Notes: generated by a model not told the origin, from the letters alone. DNA of 64,000 bases from Oceanibacterium hippocampi (GCF_900172325.1 NZ_FWFR01000003.1:62001-126000), one strand, 5' to 3'; counted from the first letter of the stretch, positions 8,576 through 18,530 are shown. Numbers and translations: made by a program.

Positions 8576-11500
8576 TCATCCGAGTTCATCCAGCAGCGAC
8601 TGCGCGCACTTGAGGTCCGCCGTCTCGAACCCTTCGGTGAACCAGTCGTAGATGGGCCTCAAGAGATCGCGGGCATCGTCAGGCTTGCCCTGATCGAGCC
8701 ACAGGCGCGCCAGATTGGTCGCGGCCCTCAGTTCCCACCCCCTGGCATTCTGGGCTTGGGCAACCGCGATGGCTTTCCGGAAACAGGTCTCGGATTCGGA
8801 AACATTCGCGTTGCCACCATTGAGGAGAAGCTGACCCTTGATCCGGAGGAGTTCGGCCTCCCAGATTCGTTCACTCGTCCGGGTTATCTCACCCAGAGCG
8901 TCGGCGACGATGGCCAGACCGTCTGCCGTCTGCCCATCCTGGCCGTAGGCAGGCGCCAACATGGACAGCCAGAGAGGGTTCACCAGATTCGAGCCAACCG
9001 CACGACAGGCATCGATGGTCACGCGTATGCGGGTGATGTTCTCGACGGCCTCTCCTTCTTCAAGATCGAGCAGCACCCGATGAAGGGGAATTCTGTTGAA
9101 ATGGATATATTGCGGGAAACCTTTCTCAGTGGCCATATCCACTCCGGATGTGGCATGTCTCCGCGCCATTTCATGCTCGCCGCGCATCAGACAGATTACT
9201 GCCGAAGCACAATGCACAAAGGCTTCGCTGAGCGGGTGGTTCAGTTCCTGCGCCAGCTTCAAGCCTCGCGTCGTCGATTCCCGTGCCCGATCAGGAAAGC
9301 CAAGCGCAAAAAGGCACCAGGCGTTGAAGCAATAACTGCCGACGCCCATATCCGCCCCGCCGAGGCCCGCGGCAAATGCTCTGTGAATGGCGCTGTCATA
9401 GGACGAACTTGCGCGGTCCAGGCACGCGTGACCGGCTTCAAGTTCACCAAGGAATGTCAGGGCATAGCCAAGCGACCGGTCGGCGGCCAGATCGGGGCCG
9501 GGCACTTTGCGCGATCCCGCCAATTTGACAAGATACTCGGCAAGTTCGCGCGATCTCTTCAGGTCCGCGCGAACGAAATAAATGACGGACAGCCCTTGCA
9601 CGATGGAGAATTCCTTCTCCACGTCTGCCATCTCCCGACACAATGCAAGCGCCCGAAGGTAAGCGGTTTCCGCCCGCACAGCCGCGTATCCTTCCGCGGC
9701 GATCAGGACCTGGCCCATCGACATCTGCATCGACAGCTCGAGTCGGTCGCGCGCACTCCCTTCCGGTAGAGTTTCGACCAGTTCCAGCCCTTTGGACAGA
9801 TGGGCGATGGCTTCGCTGTGCGCCGACATGCGTATGGCGCGCGCGCTGGCCCTCTGGAAATAATCGACAGCGTTCTCGCCCTTGCCCGCCTCCAGATAGT
9901 GATGGGCAACCAGTTGCGGGCTCATCTCGACAATCTCCGGGAAGCTCGCTTCCATGAGCTGCGCTACCTGCAGGTGACATTGCTCGCGGGTCCGGCGCAG
10001 CAGCGAGCCGTAGGCCGCATCCTGAACAAGGGCGTGCTTGAAGATATACCTGGCGCGCGGGGGCCGCCCCCGCCGATACAGCAGTTCGGCATCGACCAAT
10101 TGTTGAAGCCCATCCTGCAACACGCTGTCGCTGGTGGCCGACAAGCCAGAGATCATTTCGTAGGCGAATTCCCGCCCCAGGACCGAACCTAGCTGGGCCA
10201 ACTCGCGAACCTGGGGAAGCCGATCCAGGCGCGCCATCAGGGATTCCTGCAACGTGTCGGGAATGCTCAACGAGGAGAGCGGCCCGGTCAGCACCAGACG
10301 GTCCCCGATATCCCGGAGGATGTCGGACGCGAGGATGGTCTTGGTCAGTTCCTCCACATACAACGGCACGCCGTCCGCCTTGGTAACGATGTGATCGATC
10401 ACATCCTCGGGCAAGGTATTCCGGCCCGCGGTATTGGTGATGAGCGCCGCGGCATGCTGGGCTTCCAGACGATTCAACGTGATCGGCGTGATGTGCGAGC
10501 GCGCCGGCCAGGGCGGGATGAAATCCGGACGGGCGGTGAGAAGCATGAGCAGCGAAGCGGTCGGCACCTGATCGATCTGCACGCCGATCAGTTCCAGCGT
10601 CGACGGGTCCGCCCAGTGCAGGTCTTCCCAAATCTGCATTATCGGCCGACGTTCCGCCTCTTCCAGGATCATGGCAATTACAAGGTCCTGGATCCGCTGT
10701 TTCTGCTGTTGTGGCGTCAATGCGAGCGGCGGATAGCGGTCCTCCGGCAAAGGCAGGCTCAACAGCGCCGCCAAGAGGGGTACTGTCTCGCTGGTCGGTT
10801 GTTCGAAGTCCTGAAGTGCCACCTCCAGCTTGCCCAGGCGCGCGCCGGTGTCGTCTTCAGGCTGCCAGCCGGCCAGCCGCTTGAAATATTCGATGACCGG
10901 GAAAAATGCGCTGTTCACGTGGTAGGGCGAGCAACGCAAGACGATCTGCGGCAAGCCCTCTGCCCGAATTTCAGCCCGCAGCCCGTCGACCAGGACGCTC
11001 TTGCCGATGCCGGCTTCACCGCTGATCGTCACAGCCTGCCCGCGTCCCTCTTCCTGAACGCTTTGCCAGGCACGGCGCAGCAACCCAGACTCTTCCTCGC
11101 GCCCGACGAGGGGCGGGAGGTCCGCCGCGCCGTCAGGATCTTCGTGCTCCGCATCACGCGCCGCGTCGTCGCGGAGCCCGAGCACGCCCCAGGTCTTGAC
11201 CAAACCCGGGATGCCCTTCAACTCGCGGGCACCGGTGTCGTCATAAATGAACGCGTCGCCCGAAAGTTCCTTGGTTAGCGAGCCGATGACGATCCCGTTG
11301 CGGCCGGCGACACCCTGCAAACGGGCTGCCATGTTTGGCGCCTCGCCAATCACTGTTCGTTCCTGTGCCATTCCGTCGCCGACGACCTCGCCGACCATCA
11401 CGACGCCGGTGGCAATCCCGATCCGTACGGCAATCGCGATATCCTTGTCTCGACCGAGCGTCTGGTTCAGCCCGGCCATCGCCTCGACGATGGCCAGCGC

Positions 11501-12046
11501 ACTTCGCACCGCTCTCTCGGCATCCCGCTCAAGGGATTTCGGGTAACCGAAATAGACCAGGATGCCGTCGCCCATATATTTCGCGACATAGCCATCATAT
11601 TTCCGGACGAGCCTGGTGCTGGTTTCCTGATAGGCACGGATGACGTCTTGCAGGTCCTCCGGATCGAGCTTGGTCGAGAGAGCGGTCGAATCCGCCAGAT
11701 CGCAGAACATGACAGTCAGCGGACGCCGTTCCGCATCCGTCGTCGTTGCCGGTGCGGGACGCTCGGGCGCGGTCCCGGTCGGGGCAAAAACCGTTGGCGT
11801 CTGTGCGGACGCCCACGGATCGGTTGGTTCCGGAACGTTGATCGGGGTTGCCGGAACCTGCAGGCCGGTTTCGGCAGCGATCGCCTTCAACAGTCGCAGC
11901 CGGTTGCCGAGGGAAACACCTAACTCCCTTAGATGGTCCTCCGTCAGATAGCCAAGAACGTCCAGACCGACGTCATTATCAGCAAAAATATCTGCATATT
12001 TTGCGAGTCCCAAATCCTGCAGCCATGCTCTCAAACCATCGTCCAA
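8576..12046 (-). CDS. SAM domain - class III adenylate/guanylate cyclase - AAA ATPase - TPR signalling protein
   Basis: 1,156 residues. Residues about 4-58 are a SAM domain (WLQDLGLAKYADIF... DLxxLGVxLGxRLRLLKAI type). About 105-290 is a class III cyclase with metal aspartates in MFCDLADST (D116) and KYMGDG (D160), and the transition-state pair in GEAPNMAARLQ (N238, R242), so it should be catalytically competent. About 312-560 is a STAND/AAA NTPase module starting PLVGREEE, with Walker A GEAGIGKS (343-350). The rest is helical TPR-like sequence. This architecture is common in rhizobia and relatives; it would make cAMP or cGMP under control of NTPase/TPR protein interactions. The input signal is unknown. 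Monocistronic by spacing. Confidence 0.9.
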   Translation of the reverse strand: MDDGLRAWLQDLGLAKYADIFADNDVGLDVLGYLTEDHLRELGVSLGNRLRLLKAIAAETGLQVPATPINVPEPTDPWASAQTPTVFAPTGTAPERPAPATTTDAERRPLTVMFCDLADSTALSTKLDPEDLQDVIRAYQETSTRLVRKYDGYVAKYMGDGILVYFGYPKSLERDAERAVRSALAIVEAMAGLNQTLGRDKDIAIAVRIGIATGVVMVGEVVGDGMAQERTVIGEAPNMAARLQGVAGRNGIVIGSLTKELSGDAFIYDDTGARELKGIPGLVKTWGVLGLRDDAARDAEHEDPDGAADLPPLVGREEESGLLRRAWQSVQEEGRGQAVTISGEAGIGKSVLVDGLRAEIRAEGLPQIVLRCSPYHVNSAFFPVIEYFKRLAGWQPEDDTGARLGKLEVALQDFEQPTSETVPLLAALLSLPLPEDRYPPLALTPQQQKQRIQDLVIAMILEEAERRPIMQIWEDLHWADPSTLELIGVQIDQVPTASLLMLLTARPDFIPPWPARSHITPITLNRLEAQHAAALITNTAGRNTLPEDVIDHIVTKADGVPLYVEELTKTILASDILRDIGDRLVLTGPLSSLSIPDTLQESLMARLDRLPQVRELAQLGSVLGREFAYEMISGLSATSDSVLQDGLQQLVDAELLYRRGRPPRARYIFKHALVQDAAYGSLLRRTREQCHLQVAQLMEASFPEIVEMSPQLVAHHYLEAGKGENAVDYFQRASARAIRMSAHSEAIAHLSKGLELVETLPEGSARDRLELSMQMSMGQVLIAAEGYAAVRAETAYLRALALCREMADVEKEFSIVQGLSVIYFVRADLKRSRELAEYLVKLAGSRKVPGPDLAADRSLGYALTFLGELEAGHACLDRASSSYDSAIHRAFAAGLGGADMGVGSYCFNAWCLFALGFPDRARESTTRGLKLAQELNHPLSEAFVHCASAVICLMRGEHEMARRHATSGVDMATEKGFPQYIHFNRIPLHRVLLDLEEGEAVENITRIRVTIDACRAVGSNLVNPLWLSMLAPAYGQDGQTADGLAIVADALGEITRTSERIWEAELLRIKGQLLLNGGNANVSESETCFRKAIAVAQAQNARGWELRAATNLARLWLDQGKPDDARDLLRPIYDWFTEGFETADLKCAQSLLDELG

Positions 12047-12268
12047 TTTCCGAACTCCCTGAAATCGAACTTACCAAAAAACTCAGGGAAACCTATCAGT
12101 AATCGGGAATATTCGATCCTAGTCGCTGGAAACTATTGCGATTGCTCGGCGGATGACCGACGCGTCCCGGACCGGTTCTTCCGGGCCACAATCGGTTTGT
12201 GCGACGAGATTGCCCCGGCGGTCGGGGGTCAGCGGGTCTTCAGCCGGATCGGCGGCCGCCGGAATAGC

Positions 12269-13396
12269 CTAGACCCCGATCAGCTCGCGAAAGAGGGTGT
12301 CATAGCGGTTCGTCATGGCGGATTCGGAGAATTCCGCATCGACCCGAGCGCGGTTAGCCGCGCCCAGCGCATGACGGAGATCGCCGCGCTCCAGCAGCAT
12401 CGAAAGCGCCGCGGTAAGCGCGCCGCGATCCTCGCGGGCGACGACGAAGCGCCGGTTGCGCTCGGCCAGCATCGCCTTCACGTCGCCGACATCGGTCGAG
12501 ACCGCCGGCAGGCCAGCCGCCATCGCTTCCAGCAGGCTGATCGGCATCTGCTCGGTGTCGGAGGACAGGGCGAACACGTCGAAGCGCCTCAGCGCCCCTT
12601 CCGGCGCGTTCATACGGCCCGTGAAGATCACCCGCTCGGCAACGCCCCGGACCGACGCAAGATTCTCGAGCGCCGCCCGCTCGCCACCCTCGCCGACCAG
12701 CACCAGGTGGACATCGGGCTTGCCCTCGATATCGGCGAAAGCCTCGATCAGGCGCGCGAAATTCTTCTCGCCGCGCAGCGCGCCGACGCTGCCGATCACC
12801 GGCACACCGTCGGGCAGGCCGGGAATGGCAACGGGATTCGCGGTGGCGAACCGGTTGATGTCGACGCCATTGACGATGCGCAGCACATTCCGCGCCGGCA
12901 GGCGCCAGGTCTCCGTCGCGATCCGTTCGAGGCCGGTCGAAGGCACGACGACGGTCGCGCGCGGCAGCACGTGACGGCGGAAATGCACGCGCCGGGGAAT
13001 CTGCCTGCCGTTCGCCTCTTCCGGCCCGAATCCGTCCTCGAAATGGAGATGGGGCAGCCGCGGCCCGAGCCGGTTGGCGAGCGCCCATTCCATCGCCCCC
13101 CAGTTGTAGGTGACGAGAAGGTCCGGCTTCCGTTCCTTCAGCAACTGCCGGAATCGGCGCAGGTTGCCGAGGCTGAGACCGCCGCCCTTCCGGACGTCAG
13201 GCGTCAGCTTTTCGAACGAGACCCGGGGCGCCAGCAGTTCGGCGCAGTCGAAGCGGCTATCCATCGAGACGATGTCGTGCCGGTAGCGGCCGGCGAGCGC
13301 GTTGGCAATGACCGTGAAGCGGACTTCGGGGCCACCGAAGGCAAAGGTCGAGAAGGCGTGCAGCAGCCGATATTCGCGCGCCGCCATCTGCCTCAT
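12269..13396 (-). CDS. Glycosyltransferase family 4
   Basis: 375 residues. The N-terminus has FAFGGPEVRFTVIANAL (glycine-rich acceptor loop). The C-terminal domain has GSVGALRGEKNFARLIEAF and SSDTEQMPISLLEAMAAGLPAVSTDVGDV, the E-x7-E GT4 donor motif. The ATG overlaps the stop of the oxidoreductase-epimerase fusion by 4 bp (ATGA), so the two are translationally coupled and probably act in one glycan pathway: sugar-nucleotide modification, then transfer. Donor and acceptor unknown. Confidence 0.88.
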   Translation of the reverse strand: MRQMAAREYRLLHAFSTFAFGGPEVRFTVIANALAGRYRHDIVSMDSRFDCAELLAPRVSFEKLTPDVRKGGGLSLGNLRRFRQLLKERKPDLLVTYNWGAMEWALANRLGPRLPHLHFEDGFGPEEANGRQIPRRVHFRRHVLPRATVVVPSTGLERIATETWRLPARNVLRIVNGVDINRFATANPVAIPGLPDGVPVIGSVGALRGEKNFARLIEAFADIEGKPDVHLVLVGEGGERAALENLASVRGVAERVIFTGRMNAPEGALRRFDVFALSSDTEQMPISLLEAMAAGLPAVSTDVGDVKAMLAERNRRFVVAREDRGALTAALSMLLERGDLRHALGAANRARVDAEFSESAMTNRYDTLFRELIGV

Positions 13397-15489
13397 CCCT
13401 CGCCGTGCACGTCGAAGGCCTTCCTCACGAATTCCTCGCGGGCGGCGATCGGCGTCCAGCCAAGGTCCTTCTTGATGTCCGACGTGTCGAAAGTCGCCGG
13501 CAGCCCGTTGGAGCGGGTCTCATGCACGCCCGGATAGGGTCCCCGGCGCCCGGTCAGGTATTTCACGCCCCATTTGAAGCTCTCGACCACGCCCTGCTTG
13601 GCGATCGATTGCGAATGGTATTCGAGCGGCCGCTTCAGCACCCGGGCGAGTTCGTGGGTATATTCCCGCGCGCTCATCCGGACGTCGCTGACCACGTTGT
13701 AGGTCTTGCCCTCGACCGCCTCGGCGTCCATGGCCCGGACCACGGCATCCGCGACTTCCTCGGCCAGGACCAGCGGCAGGGGATTGCGGCCGTCGTTCCA
13801 GCCCAGGCAATGCGGTTCGCTGTTGTAGAAGCCGACGCCGCTGTGGAACGGGCTCGTTCCCTCGCCGATCACGACACCCGGCCGCAGGATCACGACCGGC
13901 AGCTTCTCGGTCCGGTACATGGCGAGCAGCGCCTCGTCGGCGAGCGCCTTCGCGCGCGAATAGTCGTTCCGCTTGTCGAGCCGCGAATCGATCGCCCGGT
14001 CGCCGGTGATCCGCTCACCCGGCGTGCCGAGATAAAGCGAGGCGATGGTGCCGAGATGTATCAACCGCTTCGTGCCGGCGGCGAGACAGCAGGCCCCCAG
14101 GGTTTCCGCCCCGCCGACGATCGCCTTCCGCATGCCGTCCCAATCGGCGGCGCCGCCACCATGGGCCAGGTTGATGACCACGGGCGCCAGCGCGACGGCC
14201 TTCTCCAGCGCCGCGCGATCGGTCACGCTGGCGCGTACGATGGCGACATTCTCGTGCCCGAACAGCGGCGGGAGGTTGCGCGTGTTGCGGGCCATGACGG
14301 CGACCTTGCGGCCGGCGGCGACAAGCTGGCCGACGACGGCGCGGCCGATGAACCCGGTCCCGCCGATCACGAGCGCGTCGTACGGCCCCTTGCCGGCCTC
14401 GCGAACCTCGGTCCCCTCCGGCGTCTTGATCCGCGCCTTGCGGATCGCCTTGTCGCAAAAGCCGACGAGGCGCCGCCCGAGCGCGCCGTCAAGCGTCTCC
14501 GGCGAGCGCTCGAGCGCACCGTAGAAGGCCTCGATGCTGCCCTTCATGCTGAGGAAGAAGGGGTCGGAACGCCGTTTCAGCTTCAGCAGCGCGAGCGAGT
14601 AGTTCGCGAGGTTGGCGTGGGCCTGCCGGGCTGTCTGCCAGGCGAGATCGACGCCGGTCACATAATGGTCGAGCGCCTCCAGATAGCGGCTCGGGCGCTT
14701 GGCGATGACCCGGTTCTGCAGGTAGTCGACGCGCAACTCGCCATCGTCGCAGAGCGCAGTGATCGTCCAGTTCGGGTAACGGGCGCCAAGCGAGACGGCC
14801 AGATCCGCGTTGACGCTTTCGCCATTGAGGGTGAAGCGCCAGTCGGTCTGCAGGCTCACGCCGCCGAAATCGCGCATCGGCTCCGGCGTCGCCTTGAAGT
14901 CGCGGATCGCGCCGATGAAGTCGTCGATCTGCGACAGCGGATGGACGACCTGTTCCAGCAGCAGGTTCTTCGGCTCGTTGAACATCCAGTGTCCGAACTG
15001 GCGTCCCTCCATCTGGCCGACCGGCATGAAATAGTTGCAATGCAGGTAGCGGAGCCGGCCGAGCCGTCCCTCGTCGAGAATCTGCCGGGCCCGAAGCTGC
15101 GCCGGATGGCGGCGGAAATTCTGGTTGACCGAGAGCGCGACGCCCCTGGCCTTCGCCAGCTTCTGCAAGGCCTCGCAATCGGCCTCGCTTTCCGCCATCG
15201 GCTTCTCGAGGTAGACGTGAAGCCCCGCCTCGATCAGTTCCTCGGCGACCGGCCGGTGCAGGTTTGGCGGCACCAGCACATGGGCGACGTCGACCTCGAC
15301 ACGCTCCATCATCTCCGCGATCGAGGCGAAGCTGCCGGCGATGCCCCATTTCGCGGCGACCTGGCGGGCCCGCTCGACCGCCGGGTCGACGATCGCGACC
15401 ACCCGCGCGCCGGGGAGGGTCTTCAGGGCCTCGGCGTGGAGGTCACTGATGAATCCGGCGCCGATCAGCGCGATACGTCGTTCTGCCAT
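13393..15489 (-). CDS. Fusion: Gfo/Idh/MocA oxidoreductase + NAD(P)-dependent SDR epimerase/dehydratase
   Basis: 698 residues carrying two complete enzymes. Residues about 5-335 are a Gfo/Idh/MocA oxidoreductase: Rossmann motif LIGAGFISDLHAEAL and the EKP motif (95-97) that holds the catalytic lysine. Residues about 368-695 are an extended SDR: VIGGTGFIGRAVV at the start, HLGTIASLYLG carrying the catalytic Thr/Ser region, NDYSRAKALADE with the Y-x3-K dyad (about 508/512), and ILRPGVVIGEGTSPF. Both halves act on sugar nucleotides or sugars in most relatives. No frame disruption separates them, so it is a genuine fusion. It is followed by a GT4 gene with a 4-bp overlap. The likely job is two consecutive redox/epimerase steps making a modified sugar for that GT; the substrate is unassigned. 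Confidence 0.88.
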   Translation of the reverse strand: MAERRIALIGAGFISDLHAEALKTLPGARVVAIVDPAVERARQVAAKWGIAGSFASIAEMMERVEVDVAHVLVPPNLHRPVAEELIEAGLHVYLEKPMAESEADCEALQKLAKARGVALSVNQNFRRHPAQLRARQILDEGRLGRLRYLHCNYFMPVGQMEGRQFGHWMFNEPKNLLLEQVVHPLSQIDDFIGAIRDFKATPEPMRDFGGVSLQTDWRFTLNGESVNADLAVSLGARYPNWTITALCDDGELRVDYLQNRVIAKRPSRYLEALDHYVTGVDLAWQTARQAHANLANYSLALLKLKRRSDPFFLSMKGSIEAFYGALERSPETLDGALGRRLVGFCDKAIRKARIKTPEGTEVREAGKGPYDALVIGGTGFIGRAVVGQLVAAGRKVAVMARNTRNLPPLFGHENVAIVRASVTDRAALEKAVALAPVVINLAHGGGAADWDGMRKAIVGGAETLGACCLAAGTKRLIHLGTIASLYLGTPGERITGDRAIDSRLDKRNDYSRAKALADEALLAMYRTEKLPVVILRPGVVIGEGTSPFHSGVGFYNSEPHCLGWNDGRNPLPLVLAEEVADAVVRAMDAEAVEGKTYNVVSDVRMSAREYTHELARVLKRPLEYHSQSIAKQGVVESFKWGVKYLTGRRGPYPGVHETRSNGLPATFDTSDIKKDLGWTPIAAREEFVRKAFDVHGEG

Positions 15490-15760
15490 GGCCTCGAATG
15501 TTCAGTCAGTTGAAAAGACGGCACCCGGATAGCCTCGCGACTCCGGCTGTGCCAAGAGAAAACACGGGAATGCTTACAGAATCCCTTATATGGATCAGAC
15601 GGCGATGATCGACGCCGCCCGGACGGTCGCCGGCTCAGTATCGCCGATCGGATACATATCGCGAAATCGCGACCGGTATGCATCGAACCGGCGCCCCGAC
15701 TTGGCGCCGGCCGCCATTCTCTGCTAGAGGGAAAGACCCCCGCCGCACGGATGGCCGTCC

Positions 15761-16240
15761 ATGGAACCTCCCTTCGATCCCGCCCGCCACCGCTTCGCCG
15801 AGAGCCGCTGGTTCGAGGATTTCGCGATCGGGGAGCGCTTCCATATCCCGTCCAGGACCATGACCGAGGCCCTGTTCGCCGCCTTCCAGCTGGCCTCCGG
15901 CGACAACGATCCGATCCACTACGACCGCGACTATTGCCGCCGCAAGGGCCATCCGGAAATGCTGGCACACGGCATGCAGGTCTTCATCCAGAGCGCCGCC
16001 GGGGCCGGCGTCTTTCCGGCGCTTGTCGCCGATTCGCTGGTCGCCATGCTCGGCTGCAGCTTCCGCACCCTGAAACCGGTCTATGTCGGCGACACGCTCT
16101 ACCCGGAACTGTTCGTGCAGGAACTCACGCCCCAGAACACGACCGGTGTGCTGACGCTCGCCGCGACCATCCACAACCAGAAGGGCGAGCGCGTCCTCGA
16201 CGGCGAGCACCGTTACCTGATCCGCAAGCGCGCCGCCTGA
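15761..16240 (+). CDS. MaoC-like (R)-specific enoyl-CoA hydratase / dehydratase
   Basis: 159 residues, single hotdog fold. The hydratase-2 motif is present as ASGDNDPIHYDRDY, with catalytic Asp and His in the usual spacing, followed by MLAHGMQV. Family members hydrate 2-enoyl-CoA to (R)-3-hydroxyacyl-CoA or act on related thioesters. The gene diverges from the oxidoreductase fusion gene across a 271-bp gap and converges on the DUF169 gene with only 6 bp between stop codons. No strong Shine-Dalgarno is visible before this ATG. Confidence 0.87.
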   Translation: MEPPFDPARHRFAESRWFEDFAIGERFHIPSRTMTEALFAAFQLASGDNDPIHYDRDYCRRKGHPEMLAHGMQVFIQSAAGAGVFPALVADSLVAMLGCSFRTLKPVYVGDTLYPELFVQELTPQNTTGVLTLAATIHNQKGERVLDGEHRYLIRKRAA

Positions 16241-16246
16241 CCCGGA

Positions 16247-17047
16247 TCAGCGTTCGCCGTAGCTCCGGGTGATGCTGGTCATCGGCGATTTCTCGATCCC
16301 GTGATTGGGGATCGGGTAGCGGAGACCGTTCCGGCTCAGCGACTTCAGCCCCTCGACCACCGCCGGCAGGTAGCTCGGCGGCAGCGCGATCAGCAGTTCG
16401 TCGTCCTGCACGCCGCCGAACTTCCGTTCCGCGTAACAGGGGATCGACAGCGAAGGCTCGCCGGTCGCGAGCGCCCTGCCCCAGGAATCGGCGCAGGCGC
16501 TTTCGCCGACGCAGGAGAATTCGAGCTTCTTGTAGCCGATGTACTGCAAGCCGTTGACGAAGGTGATCATCTGCCCGGGCGTGCCGTAGATCAGGCAGAT
16601 ATCCGGGTTGTCGAGCCGGCCCGAGGTCAGTGGCGAACAGGCCAGCCCCTCGTAATCGCCGTAGGAGGCGCAGCTCATCGCCGCCTGGTGGCCGGCGCTG
16701 TCGGCCAGCGTGCCATACCAGACCCCTTCGAAATGATCGCCGCTCAGGAACTTCTCGTCGCGCGGATGCAGGCCGACAACCGCGCCGCACTGCGGCCCCA
16801 TCAGGTTTTCCATGGTGATGCCGATGGTCCAGCCGATCCAGCGCGACTGCCCGACGATCTGGTCGGTCGCCATCTTCTCCGCCGGGTCGGGCCGCCGGAT
16901 GCGCGGCACCGCCTCCATCTCGGCGACGGTCCGGAAGCGCTTCATGCCGATCGGCAGGGTTTTCAGCTTCAGGTAGCGGTTGAAATCGTCGACGAGCGCC
17001 GCGTAGTCGTACTCGTTCGCGTCGTCCCAGCAGTTGGCGGTGGTCAT
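16247..17047 (-). CDS. DUF169 family protein
   Basis: 266 residues from ATG 17047 (GGAG 8 nt upstream); a start at 17074 would only overlap the upstream gene. The pattern YLKLKTLPIGMKRF near the N-terminus and the later LTSGRLDNPDICLIYGTPGQMITFVNGLQYIGYKKLEFSCVGESACADSW match DUF169 as I know it: uncharacterised, widespread in anaerobes and archaea, patchy elsewhere. Cysteines cluster (QCGAVVG, SCASYGDYEGLAC, SCVGESAC, IPCYAERKFGG), which could point to a metal or redox cofactor; that is inference. It lies 16 bp after an Old Yellow Enzyme-type gene on the same strand and is probably co-transcribed with it. Confidence 0.8.
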   Translation of the reverse strand: MTTANCWDDANEYDYAALVDDFNRYLKLKTLPIGMKRFRTVAEMEAVPRIRRPDPAEKMATDQIVGQSRWIGWTIGITMENLMGPQCGAVVGLHPRDEKFLSGDHFEGVWYGTLADSAGHQAAMSCASYGDYEGLACSPLTSGRLDNPDICLIYGTPGQMITFVNGLQYIGYKKLEFSCVGESACADSWGRALATGEPSLSIPCYAERKFGGVQDDELLIALPPSYLPAVVEGLKSLSRNGLRYPIPNHGIEKSPMTSITRSYGER

Positions 17048-17063
17048 CTCGCTCACTCCGATC

Positions 17064-18368
17064 TCAGGAAGCACCCTGCCCGGTGCGGATCAGCGCCGCG
17101 GCGGCGGCGCGTTCGTTGGCGGCATAGTCGCGGAAGGCCTGGATGACGCCCAGCCCCTCGTCGGGATCGTCGCCGGCCCCCATCCGCAGGAGCTGGAGGC
17201 AGAACCAGCCCTGGATGCCCCAGGCCAGCATGGCGCGCGCCCTGTCGGCGGGGATCGCCGAATCGACCGGTCCCGGATGCTCGCGGAGCCGGCGTTCCCA
17301 GGCGATCGTGCCGTCGCTTTCGCCGGACAGCAGGAGACGCGGGAAATCGGGCTCGACGCAGAGTGGCCGACCAAGGCCGATCACGGAGATGCCGTCCTGC
17401 TCGATCGCCTCGACCATCGCTGCGCGGTTGCGGAAGCCGCCGGTGACCATCAGCGGCATGGTCGCGACCCTGGCGATCTCGGCGGCGTAGGCGAGGAAAT
17501 AGGCCTCGCGCAGCCGGGTCGATTCGGGCAGCCCCTCGCGATAGGCGCTTTCCTTGCCGCCCATCATGCGCGGCTGCTCGTAGGTGCCACCGGAAATCTC
17601 CAGCAGGTCGACCGCTTCCGCGTTGAGCAGGCCGACGACCGTCTTGCAATCCTCGAAGGAGAAACCGCCCTTCTGGAAATCGGCCGAGTTGAGCTTGACC
17701 GAGACCGCGAAGTCCGTGCCGACGCGGGCACGCACGGCGCGGATCACCTCGATCAGCAGCCGGGCGCGTTTCCCTGTCGTCCCGCCCCAGTCATCCTCGC
17801 GCCTGTTGACCGCCGGCGACAGGAACTCGGAAATCAGATAACCGTGCGCGGCATGGATCTGAACGCCTGTGAAGCCCGCCTCTTCCGCCACGCCGGCGGC
17901 ATGGGCAAAGCGGGCGACGATGTCGAGGATCTCCTCATGCGTCAGCGCACGCGGCACGCCGTAGCCGTCGCCCGGCAGATCGAGAGCGACCGCGGAGGGC
18001 GCGACAGGCTCGGTCGCGATGCTCTTCGGCGTCTGCCGCCCGGCATGGTTGAGCTGCATCCAGAGCTGGTTGCCAGCGACCGTGCCGGCTGCACCATAGG
18101 CGCGGAGCGCGGCCATCGCCTCACCGTCCTGCGGGCCATCGATCACCACGTTGCCCGGACGCTCGAGATAGCGGCGGTCGACCAGCACGTTGCCGGTCAG
18201 GATCAGCCCGGCGCCGCCCTCAGACCAGCGCCGGTAAAGCCTTTCATGCGCCGCCGTCGCCCGGTTCCGCGGATCGGCAAGCCCCTCCGTGAGCGCCGCC
18301 TTGCACAGCCGGTTGGGCAGGACCGCGCCGCAGGGCAGGTCCAGCGGCATGTTCAGGATATCCGGCAC
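17064..18368 (-). CDS. NADH:flavin oxidoreductase / Old Yellow Enzyme family
   Basis: 434 residues from GTG 18368, which has GGGAG 7 nt upstream; the frame could be extended to 18464 but the added residues lack homology character. TIM-barrel FMN enzyme: LPNRLCKAALTEGLAD at beta1, LWMQLNHAGRQT with the substrate-binding His, and GVQIHAAHGYLISEFLSPAVNRREDDWGG, the family hallmark. Relatives reduce activated alkenes or, with an added domain, dienoyl-CoA. This one lacks the C-terminal FeS/NAD domain, so it is the single-domain type. Downstream is the DUF169 gene, upstream a thioesterase gene. Confidence 0.9.
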   Translation of the reverse strand: MPDILNMPLDLPCGAVLPNRLCKAALTEGLADPRNRATAAHERLYRRWSEGGAGLILTGNVLVDRRYLERPGNVVIDGPQDGEAMAALRAYGAAGTVAGNQLWMQLNHAGRQTPKSIATEPVAPSAVALDLPGDGYGVPRALTHEEILDIVARFAHAAGVAEEAGFTGVQIHAAHGYLISEFLSPAVNRREDDWGGTTGKRARLLIEVIRAVRARVGTDFAVSVKLNSADFQKGGFSFEDCKTVVGLLNAEAVDLLEISGGTYEQPRMMGGKESAYREGLPESTRLREAYFLAYAAEIARVATMPLMVTGGFRNRAAMVEAIEQDGISVIGLGRPLCVEPDFPRLLLSGESDGTIAWERRLREHPGPVDSAIPADRARAMLAWGIQGWFCLQLLRMGAGDDPDEGLGVIQAFRDYAANERAAAAALIRTGQGAS

Positions 18369-18530
18369 GATCGCTCTCCCCCGGGATGTTTCTTTGCGCC
18401 GACCTGACCGCCGGCCGGGCATTTCCAGGCGGCAAGCATCCACGACGGCGGGACCGCCGGTCAATGGCCGGCGCCGGAATGAACCGTTCCGGGCGAGCCG
18501 TCCGGCGCGGCGGGGGACCGGCCGTTCCGA

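Noticed and set aside
13405-15513. 702-residue plus-strand open frame
   Set aside because: Shadow of the oxidoreductase-epimerase fusion, which carries intact catalytic motifs on the other strand.
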